64,000 nt of DNA from JADLHS01 sp044225555 (GTDB lineage: Bacteria; Verrucomicrobiota; Verrucomicrobiia; Limisphaerales; JADLHS01), in assembly GCA_044225555.1 (NCBI GenBank), contig JBGAIM010000022.1, positions 11,240-75,239 of the forward strand, given 5' to 3'. Below, in pieces: positions 17,375-26,995 of the stretch (position 1 is its first letter; each line of letters opens with the position of its first letter). Made by a program: the position numbers and the translations under genes. A model generated the notes under the pieces. The model saw only the letters and a program-made list of their open reading frames with translations, was not told the DNA's origin and searched no databases.

Positions 17375-19930
17375 TCAAGGCAGGGCCAGCCGGTAGAACA
17401 CGTTGCCGTTTGCTGGATCAATTGGAACGAGGACGCGATTGGTGGTCGTCGAACCAGGCACGGTGAACCAGGTCGCGCTGAGGCCGGCACTCGGGCTGTT
17501 GGTCTGCGTTTCCAGTCGTCCACCCGCAAGGGGCCAGGAGATGTCCAACTGGTCGCCCGATACCTGCACCGTCAGACGCACAGCGGGAAAGAGTTTGTAA
17601 ACAATTCCGCCCGTCCCATTGGCCGAAGTATTCGTCACCAAGGCGTACAGTTCGCCATCGGCGTCCTGTCCGAAGCCATGCACGGTCAGTCCATTTGGCA
17701 AAATCGCCGAGCCAAACTGCGAGAGGAAGAACGCCTTGATCAGACCGGTTTGCAAATCGGCATAGAAGATCCGTCCGTCTGCCCTTGCCGGCGCGGTTTT
17801 GAGAGCCAGATCGCCGAAGACATACTTGCCGACCAGCTCGGGAATCGCAGTGCCGCGATAAACAAAGCCGCCGGTAATGGAAATGCCGTCATTGTGATCG
17901 TACTCAAGCGTCCCGAGAGTCCCCGTGATCGGATCCGTGAGTCCGACCGGACTTCCGGGGCTGCGATTTCCCGGAGGGGCGCCGATGGTTCCGGCGTTGC
18001 CGGCTGGACCATTCGTGCGGTTGAACAGGAAGTCCCCTTCCTTGATCGCCCAACCATAGTTGCCGCCAAGAACAATGCGGTCAATCTCCTCGATGTTGTT
18101 CTGACCGACATCGGCCAGAATCAGTTCGCCGTTTGCGCGATCAAACGAAAAACGGTAGGGGTTACGGAGTCCGTAGGCAAAAATCTCCGGCACCTGGCCC
18201 ACACCTTGAAATGGGTTGGTGGTAGGGATGCGATATTGCCCATTGGCACTGATCGGATCAGGGCTCGCGGGGTTCAACGTGGGATTGATCGGATCAAACC
18301 GCAACATTTTGCCGAGCGGCGTGCCCAGGTTCTGTGCGTTACCACCGGGCTCAATATGGCTGGCGCCAACATCGTTGGCATTGCCGCCGTCACCCAAACC
18401 GAGATACAGATAACCGTCCGGACCAAAGGCTATCGTGCCGCCATTGTGGTTGTTCGCATTCTTGCCAAACGAGATGATCTCGCGGCGCGAGTCGGGGTCC
18501 ACCACATTCGCGTTGGTGCTCGAAATCTTCCACTCGTTGACCGCGGTCTTGTAACCTTGCGAGGCGCCATTCGGCGCGGCATAAGTCGGACCCGTTCCCA
18601 ACAACTGGCTGTTGAACGTATAAAGCGTTTGAAAGCCGGGGCTAACCGGGTTGTTGAAACCGGGATGAAAAGCCAGCCCGAGGAAGCCGCGTTCATCGTT
18701 GGCGTTGACGGGATTCAGCGAGGTCGAAATCAAACCTGAAATGTCGAGGGCGGCGCCCGCCAGCAAGGTGCCGTTCTGGATGATTCGCAACAGCCCGTTT
18801 TGCTCCACGACGAACAGCCGGCTCAGGTCCCCTGGCGGGCTGATGGCATAATCGGGCGCGGACATACCGAGGGCGACCGGCTGCAGGAGGAGGTTGATGT
18901 TTCCGTTTGTGATCGCGGGCAGGTACCTGGCCATGGTCACATGGACGGGGGCGGAGGTTGTGGCAAGGCCCAGATTGTCCGAGACGACCGCCGTCAGCGT
19001 GTGCAGACCCAATGCGAGGCTGGTGGTGACACTGTAGGGACTGGTCACATCGTTGCCCAGGGAAACGGTTCCGTCGAAGAATTGCACGTTCGTCACGCTA
19101 CCGTCCGTATCGTTGGCGGCGGCATTGATAGTCACAGTTGCGGAACTGCTCAACGTGGAATTATCCGGCGGGTTGGTGATGGTCACACTGGGCGGAATAT
19201 TTCCCACACTGACCGTGATATTCACGACGCTGGAAGTGGCGGCGAGCCCGAGGTTGTCGGTGGCCACTGCGGTGAGTGCGTGACTGCCGGTGGCGAAGCT
19301 GGTCGTCAGGACGTACGGCGCGTTATTCGTGGCCCCAAGCAGGCTGACTCCGTCGAAGAATTGCACATTCGTGACACTGCCGTTCGCGTCGGACGCGTTG
19401 ACGACGATGGTCACGTTGGCCGGCGCAGTAAAGGACTGGGTGTTGGTGGGAGACGTGATGGCGACGGTCGGCGGCACATTGCCACCCGGCGGAGTGGATC
19501 GTTGGTAGGCGAATCCACCTCCGACCGGCCAGGCGAGAAATTTTATGTCGATATAGATGTCGTCGGAAATGAGGTGCAGCACGGCGTTGACGCCAACGGT
19601 ATTCGGGGGGCCAAGGTTGATGGTCTTGGCCCACGTATTCCAATCCGTGTAACTCAGCGTGGAATAGTCTGCCGTGGAGCCGTTGGCCCATTCGGTATTT
19701 TGCGGGCTCAAGAAATGCGTGAAGAAAGCCTCGGTTGTGGCATTGTAAAGGCCCTGACTTGTGCCGCGGGTCAGCCCGACGCTGGCCGTAATTTGATCGA
19801 CGTCAGCCGCGACCGTGTTTGTGAAACTGATGGCCGGTCCTGACCAGATGGTTGCCGCGGGGAGGTCTGACGACCCGCACAGTACGGCAATGCAAAGGCT
19901 CGCGAACAGGTAATTGGCGTGTGGTTTCAT
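17375..19930 (-). CDS. Secreted PQQ-type sugar dehydrogenase with Ig-like domains
   Basis: 851 residues from the ATG at 19930, signal peptide ending near DLPAA. Residues 20-145 are a beta-rich domain I do not recognise. Two tandem Ig-like domains follow (each with PPTVAITSP or PPSVTITNP, and VTNVQFFDG). Residues about 335-770 are a glucose/sorbosone dehydrogenase beta-propeller: ERGFLGLAFHPGF, NNHNGGTIAFGPDGYLYLG (the His matches the catalytic base), GDGGN and GLRNPYRFSFDRANGEL. It would oxidise an aldose outside the cell with PQQ. The C-terminus is the shared module ending in VFYRLALP. It is a single gene convergent with the anti-sigma gene. Confidence 0.85.
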   Translation of the reverse strand: MKPHANYLFASLCIAVLCGSSDLPAATIWSGPAISFTNTVAADVDQITASVGLTRGTSQGLYNATTEAFFTHFLSPQNTEWANGSTADYSTLSYTDWNTWAKTINLGPPNTVGVNAVLHLISDDIYIDIKFLAWPVGGGFAYQRSTPPGGNVPPTVAITSPTNTQSFTAPANVTIVVNASDANGSVTNVQFFDGVSLLGATNNAPYVLTTSFATGSHALTAVATDNLGLAATSSVVNITVSVGNIPPSVTITNPPDNSTLSSSATVTINAAANDTDGSVTNVQFFDGTVSLGNDVTSPYSVTTSLALGLHTLTAVVSDNLGLATTSAPVHVTMARYLPAITNGNINLLLQPVALGMSAPDYAISPPGDLSRLFVVEQNGLLRIIQNGTLLAGAALDISGLISTSLNPVNANDERGFLGLAFHPGFNNPVSPGFQTLYTFNSQLLGTGPTYAAPNGASQGYKTAVNEWKISSTNANVVDPDSRREIISFGKNANNHNGGTIAFGPDGYLYLGLGDGGNANDVGASHIEPGGNAQNLGTPLGKMLRFDPINPTLNPASPDPISANGQYRIPTTNPFQGVGQVPEIFAYGLRNPYRFSFDRANGELILADVGQNNIEEIDRIVLGGNYGWAIKEGDFLFNRTNGPAGNAGTIGAPPGNRSPGSPVGLTDPITGTLGTLEYDHNDGISITGGFVYRGTAIPELVGKYVFGDLALKTAPARADGRIFYADLQTGLIKAFFLSQFGSAILPNGLTVHGFGQDADGELYALVTNTSANGTGGIVYKLFPAVRLTVQVSGDQLDISWPLAGGRLETQTNSPSAGLSATWFTVPGSTTTNRVLVPIDPANGNVFYRLALP

Positions 19931-20307
19931 TTTGCTTACTTCGTCTTGTTCTGCAACGCATCCAATCATTCAAGCATGACAACTGAACGCCCGGCTAGCC
20001 GCGGTGGCGAATCGGTCTTCCTGACCGGTCCGCATGCAACGGAAGTCGACTGACTCAGTGCGGGCCTCTCCATGGCGCGCATCGAGCACCACCGCCCACA
20101 ACCGCCCAATCAAAAGCTTATACGAAGTCCATCGCGGCGGTTGTATCACATGGTTGGGAGCGCGAAATGGGTGATTTGGTTCCCGCAAATGAAGCAAACC
20201 TGGTTTGTCGAAATAAAGACTGGACGTCACCAATTGAAGCCAAGAAGGAAAGGCACTCGTGCCGTTGAAACCCAATGGGGCGGACCCCGAACAACGACAA
20301 CACCCAG
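19931..20307. other. Intergenic region upstream of the sugar dehydrogenase
   Basis: 377 bases between the start of the sugar dehydrogenase and the stop of the prepilin-like gene. It should contain the dehydrogenase promoter. I see no gene, clear terminator or repeat. Confidence 0.4.
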
Positions 20308-21183
20308 TTACGGCTTGGGTTTCAAGCTCGTATGCTGCATCACCCAGTTCAGATCCGTGGATTCATCAGCCTGAAGGGAAACGGGAAACGCAACCGCATC
20401 CGGCAACTGAGGTTGCTTGGTCGTGGCATCCACCCAGCGCCGCAATTGCGCATGCCCATCCACAAACGCAAACGGAGCCGCGCCACTGTGATCCGAAGAC
20501 GGCAGATCAATCCAGTGTTTGACGTAGAATTGGTTGAGGAAATAGCCATCGTTGATGCTGTCGGGATGTTCCTCAACGAATACAAAAATTTCGGACGGCA
20601 GCGGTATGTCCGTAATGCGAAAGAATTGAACATAGTGCGGGTTGTTCTCGTTGTAGCCTTCGGCGCTCAGTTCCCCGGCGTCTCCCACCATGGCGTTCAT
20701 CGAATAGCTCCGCACGCGCTCCGTCCAGCCGGCCTCCCGTTGTTTCTGACTTAATACTCGATCCGCCGGACAGCGATAAATGGACGTCACCTTGCTGGCA
20801 TAGGTCCCCAAGCCCGACTCAATCAACGCAGCGGTATTGGTATTATCGGAGTCCGCTTTGACTTCCCAATCAAGATTGTTGTTGACCCAGTTGAGGTTGG
20901 TCTTGCGAGCCGGATCTTTTTCGCCCTTTGGCCCGCCCAAATTGTAAACCAGCCGCCCATTGTGATCGTCGGAGTAAAGGATCCACGCCAGCAGCAGTTG
21001 GCGGGTGTTGTTAACGGACTGGTATCCTTGGGCTTTGGCCCGCGCCCGATTCAACGTCGGGAGCAGCAGGGCCGCCAGCATGGCAATTATGGCAATCACC
21101 ACCAGCAGTTCGATCAAGGTAAAACCTCTCCCTGCCCTGTCATGAGAGCGTCCGTGATTCTGAAATTGACCGGTCAAGCGCAT
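20308..21183 (-). CDS. Prepilin-like secreted protein with H-X9-DG motif
   Basis: 291 residues from the ATG at 21183. The leader ends in DRAGRG before FTLIELLVVIAIIAMLAALL, the type IV prepilin signal and helix. It continues with LNRARAKAQGYQSVNNTRQL. Near the end, DHSGAAPFAFVDGH is the H-X9-DG motif typical of this family in Verrucomicrobia and Planctomycetes. The middle has paired Cys-free beta segments with TSIYRCPADR. No pilus assembly genes lie nearby, so I read it as a surface or periplasmic pseudopilin-like protein of unknown role. Confidence 0.85.
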   Translation of the reverse strand: MRLTGQFQNHGRSHDRAGRGFTLIELLVVIAIIAMLAALLLPTLNRARAKAQGYQSVNNTRQLLLAWILYSDDHNGRLVYNLGGPKGEKDPARKTNLNWVNNNLDWEVKADSDNTNTAALIESGLGTYASKVTSIYRCPADRVLSQKQREAGWTERVRSYSMNAMVGDAGELSAEGYNENNPHYVQFFRITDIPLPSEIFVFVEEHPDSINDGYFLNQFYVKHWIDLPSSDHSGAAPFAFVDGHAQLRRWVDATTKQPQLPDAVAFPVSLQADESTDLNWVMQHTSLKPKP

Positions 21184-21370
21184 GGCTTCGTGTTGGACTA
21201 CCACTCAGCTATGACCAATTTTTACCATGCACGGCCCGCATGTCAACTGGCTCGTTTGCGGAGAATCCCAATGGCCGTGCGCCTTCAAGACAACCAAATC
21301 AACCCTCATCGCCCCAAGGTTCTGAACCCGACGCGACAAATTCACGTGCCTTTCATCAATAATGTGGGTT

Positions 21371-22381
21371 TTAGAATCGCCACGAAACCCCACCGTGCAG
21401 ACGATAATTCGGAACACTTTGGTAGCCGTTGTTGGCGATTTGCAGCGGCAGATCCACCCCGAGGTTCGCACTGAACTGGCTGCGCCAGGTGAAATTCATG
21501 AGCGGCCCGATATACCACGCGGTCGAGCCCGTGGCGCCCGAAGGAGTCCCCAACAATTCATCTTGCCCCATCGTATCGTACAGGGCGAAAGCCTGGAGAC
21601 TGAGCGTGTAAGACTTGTCCAACAGCACGAATACTCCCGGCCCACCAGAAACCATCAGTTCGTTGCCGTACTTGAAACCAGATTCCCCCTCGCTGCGCAG
21701 GTAATATTGAATCTGTCCGTTGAAGAACAAACGCCGCCAGTTCCCGCTTGCGGTCAGCGCAAAGATGCCGTCGTAAGAACCGGAACCCAATGCCAGATTA
21801 TGCTGATGCACGCTGCTGATGGAATGGCCCAGCGGATCATGCGGCGTCCCCGGCGGCAGCAAGGCATTATAGATTTCCGTCTGCTCGATCTCATCATCCA
21901 GCCGCTGGTCATTACCCGTGGGGAATTTCACACCCGCCAGCACGTTCACCACGAGTCCATAATCCATCGCCAGCTTTCTGATTATTGCCACCCGTCCGAT
22001 CAACGAGACATCGCCCAACCCCGTCTCCGTTCCCTGCTCGGTGAAAATCACCGGCGGCGCCGTCAAGGAATAGCTCAAGTCCGTGCGTTTGAATTGCAGG
22101 TGCGTCAACGGCACATTCAAGCTAAGACCGAACCGGGAAGACACGTTGTAGCCCAGGACAAAGTGCGTGATGGAGCTGTCCACAAAATCCGGATTGGCCG
22201 GATGCACCACCTCGCCATCCACCTGGCTCGTGCGATAGGGGATGTATTGCTCGGCAACCGTGACCACCCAGCCTTCGCCCGACTCGCCGCGCGCGTCAGC
22301 CGCCCGGTAAACCGCGCACAAATCGCAGGCCTGTGCTCCGGTGCCAGCAACGATCAGCAGCAAAGGAAGGGAAAACCTCAT
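21371..22381 (-). CDS. Outer-membrane beta-barrel protein, transporter-like
   Basis: 336 residues from the ATG at 22381; the signal peptide (MRFSLPLLLIVAGTGAQA) ends just before CDLCAVYRAADARG. The rest alternates polar and hydrophobic residues, with long aromatic-capped strands, and ends in the barrel signature HGGVSWRF with a C-terminal Phe. The mature N-terminus carries a CxxC pair that could bind a metal or form a disulfide. Substrate unknown. The start lies nine bases after the stop of the small secreted protein upstream, so the two form an operon. Confidence 0.7.
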   Translation of the reverse strand: MRFSLPLLLIVAGTGAQACDLCAVYRAADARGESGEGWVVTVAEQYIPYRTSQVDGEVVHPANPDFVDSSITHFVLGYNVSSRFGLSLNVPLTHLQFKRTDLSYSLTAPPVIFTEQGTETGLGDVSLIGRVAIIRKLAMDYGLVVNVLAGVKFPTGNDQRLDDEIEQTEIYNALLPPGTPHDPLGHSISSVHQHNLALGSGSYDGIFALTASGNWRRLFFNGQIQYYLRSEGESGFKYGNELMVSGGPGVFVLLDKSYTLSLQAFALYDTMGQDELLGTPSGATGSTAWYIGPLMNFTWRSQFSANLGVDLPLQIANNGYQSVPNYRLHGGVSWRF

Positions 22382-22389
22382 GCGGAAAT

Positions 22390-22716
22390 TCAGGGCGTAA
22401 CCCGTAACCGATAAAATCTTTGTGGCTGCAGCCGCGTATCCACGACGACATAGTGGTTTACGAAGGGAATGCTTGGGGCCACGAACAAGTTGGTCCACCT
22501 CCCTCCCGGCACTCCATTAGTCAGCGTTTCCGTGTATTGCAATTCGTAAGTGCGGTTTGGTTCCGTGTCGAAATGGATCAATATCCGGTCATTCAGGAAC
22601 AGCTCGATGAAGTCAATTTTTGGAGGACTGGAGAACGTCGCGAAACAAACCAACAGCCACAGGGCGGTAAGAACGCGACGCCAGCTTGTCAGCGGAGGGT
22701 TCAATCTGGACCGCAT
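22390..22716 (-). CDS. Small secreted protein made of little more than the FYR-type module
   Basis: 108 residues. After a basic n-region and signal-anchor (RVLTALWLLVCFATF), nearly all that remains is the C-terminal module found on larger proteins here: RTYELQYTETLTNG, GGRWTNLFVAP and terminal RFYRLRVTP. It shows that the module can exist almost alone. It is nine bases upstream of the barrel gene and probably co-translated with it. Function unknown. Confidence 0.65.
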   Translation of the reverse strand: MRSRLNPPLTSWRRVLTALWLLVCFATFSSPPKIDFIELFLNDRILIHFDTEPNRTYELQYTETLTNGVPGGRWTNLFVAPSIPFVNHYVVVDTRLQPQRFYRLRVTP

Positions 22717-22734
22717 AGGCCATTAGTAACAACA

Positions 22735-22765
22735 AAGCGCAAAGCCGAACCCCGACTTTGCGCTT
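22735..22765 (-). terminator. Intrinsic terminator after the CHRD/PEP-CTERM gene
   Basis: Perfect inverted repeat AAGCGCAAAG (22735-22744) with CTTTGCGCTT (22756-22765), 11-base loop. On the minus strand it is followed by TGTTGTTA, a modest T-rich tract. It lies 18 bases past the stop of the CHRD gene. Confidence 0.75.
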
Positions 22766-22783
22766 AAAATGAAATGCCCGCGA

Positions 22784-23359
22784 TTATGACTGCCGCCGAT
22801 TGCTCCAGCGACGCGCGACAAACGCTACGGCCCCGAGTCCGAACAAAGCAAGGCTCGAAGGTTCAGGGACCAAAGTGGCATAAGCGCGGATTTCACCTCC
22901 GGGAAAAGTCGACGAGTGGATATTCCAGTAAGACCGGCCCTGATTCAGGGCGTTGAAAAAACCGGCCTCAGCGGTAGCTACATTGCCACCGGAAGTGGTA
23001 TTCAGGTAGGTAGTGTTGTAAACGGAACCCTGGGACAAATCTAAGGTTTGGCTATAGTTCCCACTAGTCCCTCCAAGAGGGAAACCAGGCAGACTCGTAT
23101 TGCCAACCATGATGCTGGCGTTTCCAACACCCGGAGTCGCTGTCGCCCCGTGAAAATGCGTTTGCGTGACATTCCCACTCAATCCACTGAAATTAGCGGT
23201 CATCTGGAAGGAATGCGTGACATCGTTGTAAATGGCACTGCCAGTCCCGGAGCCGGTGCCAGCGCCTTCAGGAACAAAGTTGAAATTATATTGATACGTG
23301 GCCGCCGGCACAGACACCAAAGCGGAAGCCAACAAAGCTGAAAGGAGGATTCTTTTCAT
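22784..23359 (-). CDS. CHRD-domain protein with PEP-CTERM sorting signal
   Basis: 191 residues from the ATG at 23359, signal peptide MKRILLSALLASALVSVPAA. The CHRD fold is marked by THFHGATATPGVGN and then SYWNIHSSTFPGGEIRAY. The end VPEPSSLALFGLGAVAFVAR plus a basic tail is a PEP-CTERM signal, cut and anchored by an exosortase. Such proteins sit on the cell surface or in exopolysaccharide. It appears to be a single-gene unit with its own terminator. No exosortase gene is in this window. Confidence 0.9.
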   Translation of the reverse strand: MKRILLSALLASALVSVPAATYQYNFNFVPEGAGTGSGTGSAIYNDVTHSFQMTANFSGLSGNVTQTHFHGATATPGVGNASIMVGNTSLPGFPLGGTSGNYSQTLDLSQGSVYNTTYLNTTSGGNVATAEAGFFNALNQGRSYWNIHSSTFPGGEIRAYATLVPEPSSLALFGLGAVAFVARRWSNRRQS

Positions 23360-23568
23360 AAACTGTTCTCTGATTTGAGGTTTTGGGTTGCCGCGATTTT
23401 CAATCCCGGCCAATCCCACCTGCGAAGGAATCGACCGGAACTAGCTTACGATGAGTGATGGATTGATTTGTTCCGGCTTTTTTCATTCTTCTAAACAGGA
23501 GAATTACTCTCCCAACCTGCGCGAGCTTCTTGATCGAACTTCCCAGGTGGAACCGTTAACCTCCGGCC

Positions 23569-23934
23569 ATGATTTTGGCGACATCCAACCCAGCCCGGCA
23601 ACTGCTTTGCGTGAGTTACATCGAGCAAGTACAAACGGATGACCTGAAACATGGCCGTGAGGATGTGAAGGCATTACTGGCCGACTTGAGTCCGGGTTTC
23701 CGGCTGTTGGTGGATTTGACCCGGCTCGAATCCATGAGTTCGGATTGCGCGACCGAGATCGGACAACTCATGGACCTGATAGATCAAGGTGGCGTAAGCC
23801 TAGTGGTCCGGGTGATCCCCGATCCGAAGAAAGACATCGGCATGAACATCCTCACCATCTTTCACTACCGGCAGCGCCCCCGTTTGGTCACGTGCGAAAA
23901 ACTGACCGAAGCCGCCGGCGAACTTGCGCTCTGA
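23569..23934 (+). CDS. STAS-domain-like small protein
   Basis: 121 residues, no signal or membrane segment. The pattern FRLLVDLTRLESMSSDCATE (residues 43-62), then IGQLMDLIDQGGVSLVVRVI, fits the beta-alpha layout of STAS/SpoIIAA-like anti-sigma antagonists, with Ser or Asp near the usual phosphorylation loop. It would bind an anti-sigma or sensor kinase in the cytoplasm. Its stop is 12 bases from the stop of the convergent RDD gene. No partner kinase is seen beside it. Confidence 0.55.
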   Translation: MILATSNPARQLLCVSYIEQVQTDDLKHGREDVKALLADLSPGFRLLVDLTRLESMSSDCATEIGQLMDLIDQGGVSLVVRVIPDPKKDIGMNILTIFHYRQRPRLVTCEKLTEAAGELAL

Positions 23935-23946
23935 CCCGCACCACGA

Positions 23947-25635
23947 TCACAGGCAGACCAACGGCATCCCTCGCGGCTGGCGCACGACCACCGTCCCGGC
24001 AATCTTGTCATGCCACGTCTGTTTCTCGCGATCCCAGATCATCCAGAAGAAACCGAGGAACAACACGATCACGGAAAAACCGGCCGCCAGTCCACGCACC
24101 AAGGCAACGACAAACGTCACCGGCTGATCGTCGAGCCGTACGACTTTCAAGTTCAGCACGACCCCGCCAACTGTCGTACCCTTCCAAGCCCACATGCCGG
24201 AGAAGTACGCCAGCCATACCAGGAACATCTGCGGCGGTCCGCCGACGATTGCGCCCAGGATGCTCACAAGAATTATATCGAGGAACGCCGCGCCCATGCG
24301 TTCCCAAAAACTGGCACGCGGCAAGGTGAGCGCTTCGGCAGCAATTGAAATCCTTGCCGGAGGAACGACCATCGGCGCGGGGGGCGAGCCTGGCGCGGGG
24401 GGCACGCCGCCCAATGTTGGTTCAGTCGGCTGGGCCGGAGCAATGGGCGTCGTACCCGCAGCGAAAGCCGCGACCTCCGTTGCCGCCACAGGTGGTGCTG
24501 CCGTTGCAGCGGGCGGCGCGGGCGATGCGGGCACGTTCTGCCGGGACGGCATTTCGCGCTTGGTTCCACCGAAAACGGCCATGACCGCCAGGCCCAATCC
24601 CCACATTCCCGTAACTGCGAAGGTGAGCAGACCCAGCACCGGCACCAAGTAAAGAAGTGTAAGGACGATTGCGCCAACCAAAAACGCCAGCAGCGGTTTC
24701 AGCGGCAGTGCGCCGCCAAAAGCGCGCCCGAGGGATTGGCCGAGATAGACCAGCAGCGCGACCTTGCCAATGGCCGCGCCAAATTTTACGGCGGCCACCA
24801 AAAACGGAATGATGAAGATGCCAATCCCGGTTGCCGCCAAAACCACGAGAATCACCGGCAGCAGCAGCATGGTCAGCAAGCCCATCAGAAACGTCGTGGC
24901 CGGGCGGCGTGTCAGTTCGAGCACACAATTCTCAACGGGCTTGGGTAATGCCACCGCCACCAGCAGGTAGAACAAGAAAAACGCCCCGGCCACGGCCCAC
25001 ACCCATCCAAGGTGCGGTGACAACGCCAGCGGCCGCAGCTTGAACACGCATTGCACCAACCACTCCCTCAGCCAGTCCATCTTGGGCAATCCCAAGCCTC
25101 CAAAATCCACCGGCTGCACGTGGCCTTCGACTACGGCATCGTCGGCAATATCTATTTTACCGCCAACCGAGACGACCTCACCATGAATAGTGCTTCCCGA
25201 TTTGACTTTTATGTTGCCCAACACCGCCACGACCGCCTCGCCGACTTCCGCACCGTCAATCGTTGCGTCGCCCCCGATGACCACCACCGCCTCCCGCACT
25301 TTGCCGTAAATCTTGGCCGAACCTCCGATGACGACCACGGCTTCCGCAGTCTGATTGGTTTTCAATTCAACATCTTCAAACCTGACAACCGCGTCGGGGC
25401 GTTGCCCGGGTCTGAGCTTGTCAAACTGCTCCTTGAAGGCCCATTTGCGCGCCCAAGGATCGTTAGCCTCCTCGGTCGCCATCACCTCATTCGTGCTGAC
25501 GACTTCTTCCGCCGTTTCCGCAGTCATCGAGTTGGTCGCGTCATCCTGAGCAACACCTCCTGCCAACCCCAGCATGAGTCCCCCGACCGTAATCGGCAGA
25601 AGCAGCCACCGTCGTTTCCAATTTCTATTCTTCAT
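23947..25635 (-). CDS. Membrane protein with bactofilin-like beta region and C-terminal RDD domain
   Basis: 562 residues from the ATG at 25635. A signal-like span is at 11-30. Residues 85-175 are short hydrophobic beta repeats (AVVVIGGSAKIYGKVREAVV, then VVVIGGDATIDG and VVAVLGNIKVKSGSTIHGEV) as in polymer-forming bactofilin-type proteins. Four or five membrane spans follow (about 215-370), then a Pro/Ala linker. The C-terminal RDD domain starts at about 445 (FWERMGAAFLDIILVSIL ... WDREKQTWHDKIAGTVVV). It is the last gene of an ECF sigma operon. Perhaps an envelope sensor or transporter; function not known. Confidence 0.75.
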   Translation of the reverse strand: MKNRNWKRRWLLLPITVGGLMLGLAGGVAQDDATNSMTAETAEEVVSTNEVMATEEANDPWARKWAFKEQFDKLRPGQRPDAVVRFEDVELKTNQTAEAVVVIGGSAKIYGKVREAVVVIGGDATIDGAEVGEAVVAVLGNIKVKSGSTIHGEVVSVGGKIDIADDAVVEGHVQPVDFGGLGLPKMDWLREWLVQCVFKLRPLALSPHLGWVWAVAGAFFLFYLLVAVALPKPVENCVLELTRRPATTFLMGLLTMLLLPVILVVLAATGIGIFIIPFLVAAVKFGAAIGKVALLVYLGQSLGRAFGGALPLKPLLAFLVGAIVLTLLYLVPVLGLLTFAVTGMWGLGLAVMAVFGGTKREMPSRQNVPASPAPPAATAAPPVAATEVAAFAAGTTPIAPAQPTEPTLGGVPPAPGSPPAPMVVPPARISIAAEALTLPRASFWERMGAAFLDIILVSILGAIVGGPPQMFLVWLAYFSGMWAWKGTTVGGVVLNLKVVRLDDQPVTFVVALVRGLAAGFSVIVLFLGFFWMIWDREKQTWHDKIAGTVVVRQPRGMPLVCL

Positions 25636-25645
25636 ATAATTTCTT

Positions 25646-26107
25646 TTATCGCCGGGCCATGGCGAGTCGCACAAAAGCAGTCCCCAACCCAATGCCCGCG
25701 GCGTAAGTCGCCAGCAATAGAACCGCAGCCCCGACTACGATTCCGGTACCCAGATATTGAATCGTCGCAACCACCGCGCTCCCCAAAACGCCCAAGGTTT
25801 TCCAAATGACGCCCAGTCCCGCCAGCCATCCGCTCGCCTGGCTGGCAGCGGCTGAATGCCCGGCCGCTTGGAACCCAATACATATGCCGGCGAACAGCAA
25901 TAGCAGCACCGTCAACGACGCCATTCGCAGCGCGAACGGCCACGCTGACCAAGATTGGCGGTACCACGGCGTGGCCGCGCGCTGTTCAATGGCGGACAGA
26001 ATCCGGTTCGCGAGCGCGGGCGGCGCGGACAGTTCGCCCAGTGCCTCCAGTTCGCGCCGCACGCTGGCCTCGAGTTGCTTTTCGTATTGGGGATTCATAC
26101 GCGTCAT
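25646..26107 (-). CDS. Membrane protein, probable anti-sigma partner
   Basis: 153 residues. A charged cytoplasmic N-terminus (YEKQLEASVRRELEALGELS) leads to about three membrane spans from residue 57 on (FALRMASLTVLLLLFAGI and later GIVVGAAVLLLATYAAGIGL). It sits 16 bases after the ECF sigma gene and ten bases before the RDD gene. Its place and layout suggest an anti-sigma factor, although no zinc motif is seen. Confidence 0.55.
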   Translation of the reverse strand: MTRMNPQYEKQLEASVRRELEALGELSAPPALANRILSAIEQRAATPWYRQSWSAWPFALRMASLTVLLLLFAGICIGFQAAGHSAAASQASGWLAGLGVIWKTLGVLGSAVVATIQYLGTGIVVGAAVLLLATYAAGIGLGTAFVRLAMARR

Positions 26108-26123
26108 CCAACCACCTGTGTTC

Positions 26124-26672
26124 CTAGCCCGGTTCCTCCTCCTTCAGCTTGAGGTGCAACTTCCGGCGCAGCGCTTCGCGCCCGCGAAAAATATCCGTCT
26201 TCACCTTGCCCAGGGAGACGCCGAGCTTCTCAGCGATCTCGTCGTACTGCAAATCTTCAAAATGGTGCAGAACCAGCGGAATGCGTTGCGACGGCGGCAA
26301 ACTCTGCAGCGCCTGTTCCACAAATTCACGCCGATCCGTGGCGGCCATATTCTCATGCGTGTCATCAGCCGCGGGAAAATCTATCATTGGCTCATCCTCG
26401 TCTCCCTCACCGCGAAACATCTCTGAAAAAAAACTCCACCGCGAACGGTAGCGCGAAAGATGATTCAGGCTGAGATTCCTGGCCACCGTCTTGAGCCAAC
26501 CAGCCACCGTCGGACTCCCCTGCAATTCGCCGAACCGTTCGTAAGCGCGTAAAAAAACTTCCTGGGTGATGTCCTCGGCTTCGGATTGGTTGGCGGTCAG
26601 GCGCATGGCGGTGCTAAATACCATGTTTTGGTAATTGTGCAGGAACGCCTCGAACTGTTGCGCGTCGGTCAT
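26124..26672 (-). CDS. RNA polymerase ECF-type sigma factor
   Basis: 182 residues from the ATG at 26672 (MTDAQQFEAFLHNYQNMVFS). Region 2 contains SEAEDITQEVFLRAYERFGE and WLKTVARNLSLNHLSR. Region 4 contains SLPPSQRIPLVLHHFEDLQY and then DEIAEKLGVSLGKVKTDIFR. It belongs to the large RpoE-like group and heads a three-gene operon with a membrane partner and the RDD protein, which are its likely regulator and sensor. Two small genes lie upstream on the same strand. Confidence 0.92.
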   Translation of the reverse strand: MTDAQQFEAFLHNYQNMVFSTAMRLTANQSEAEDITQEVFLRAYERFGELQGSPTVAGWLKTVARNLSLNHLSRYRSRWSFFSEMFRGEGDEDEPMIDFPAADDTHENMAATDRREFVEQALQSLPPSQRIPLVLHHFEDLQYDEIAEKLGVSLGKVKTDIFRGREALRRKLHLKLKEEEPG

Positions 26673-26771
26673 GGGCGGGCGCCGCTCGTCTGGGACACAG
26701 CTTAAGGCCGGAAGCCTTGGTGAAGCAAAACCGTTGCATAACAATTTTGGTTGGAGTTCCCGGCGCGCATG

Positions 26772-26984
26772 TCAGCCCATGACACCCGCCGCGCGCACAT
26801 TGAGGCCCGGCTTGACGACGGCCCCGGCTGCCCGCATCGCCGCCGCCGGCCACGCACCCGCCGCCTGGGCGATGCTCTTCGCCGCCCAACCGGCGCGCTG
26901 CGCAAAATCTGCACGCAGCATGGGCAGCGGCTGGGTTTGTTTGAATGCCGGATTGGTTCTCATCGTGATACTGATACTTTTCAT
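26772..26984 (-). CDS. Small Ala-rich protein of unknown function
   Basis: 70 residues. The start at 26984 has a near-perfect Shine-Dalgarno sequence, TAAGGAG, seven bases upstream, which is rare in this window and makes the gene credible. The peptide is basic and rich in Ala (FAQRAGWAAKSIAQAAGAW) and may form amphipathic helices. It begins 11 bases after the stop of the upstream small membrane protein. I do not recognise a family. Confidence 0.5.
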   Translation of the reverse strand: MKSISITMRTNPAFKQTQPLPMLRADFAQRAGWAAKSIAQAAGAWPAAAMRAAGAVVKPGLNVRAAGVMG

Positions 26985-26995
26985 CGTCGTACTCC

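Noticed and set aside
17216..19843. 507- and 347-codon plus-strand frames opposite the sugar dehydrogenase
   Set aside because: No signal, motif or ribosome site; the opposite strand encodes a full beta-propeller and Ig domains.
19970..20275. 101-codon minus-strand frame upstream of the sugar dehydrogenase
   Set aside because: No family, no ribosome site, mixed composition; treated as intergenic.
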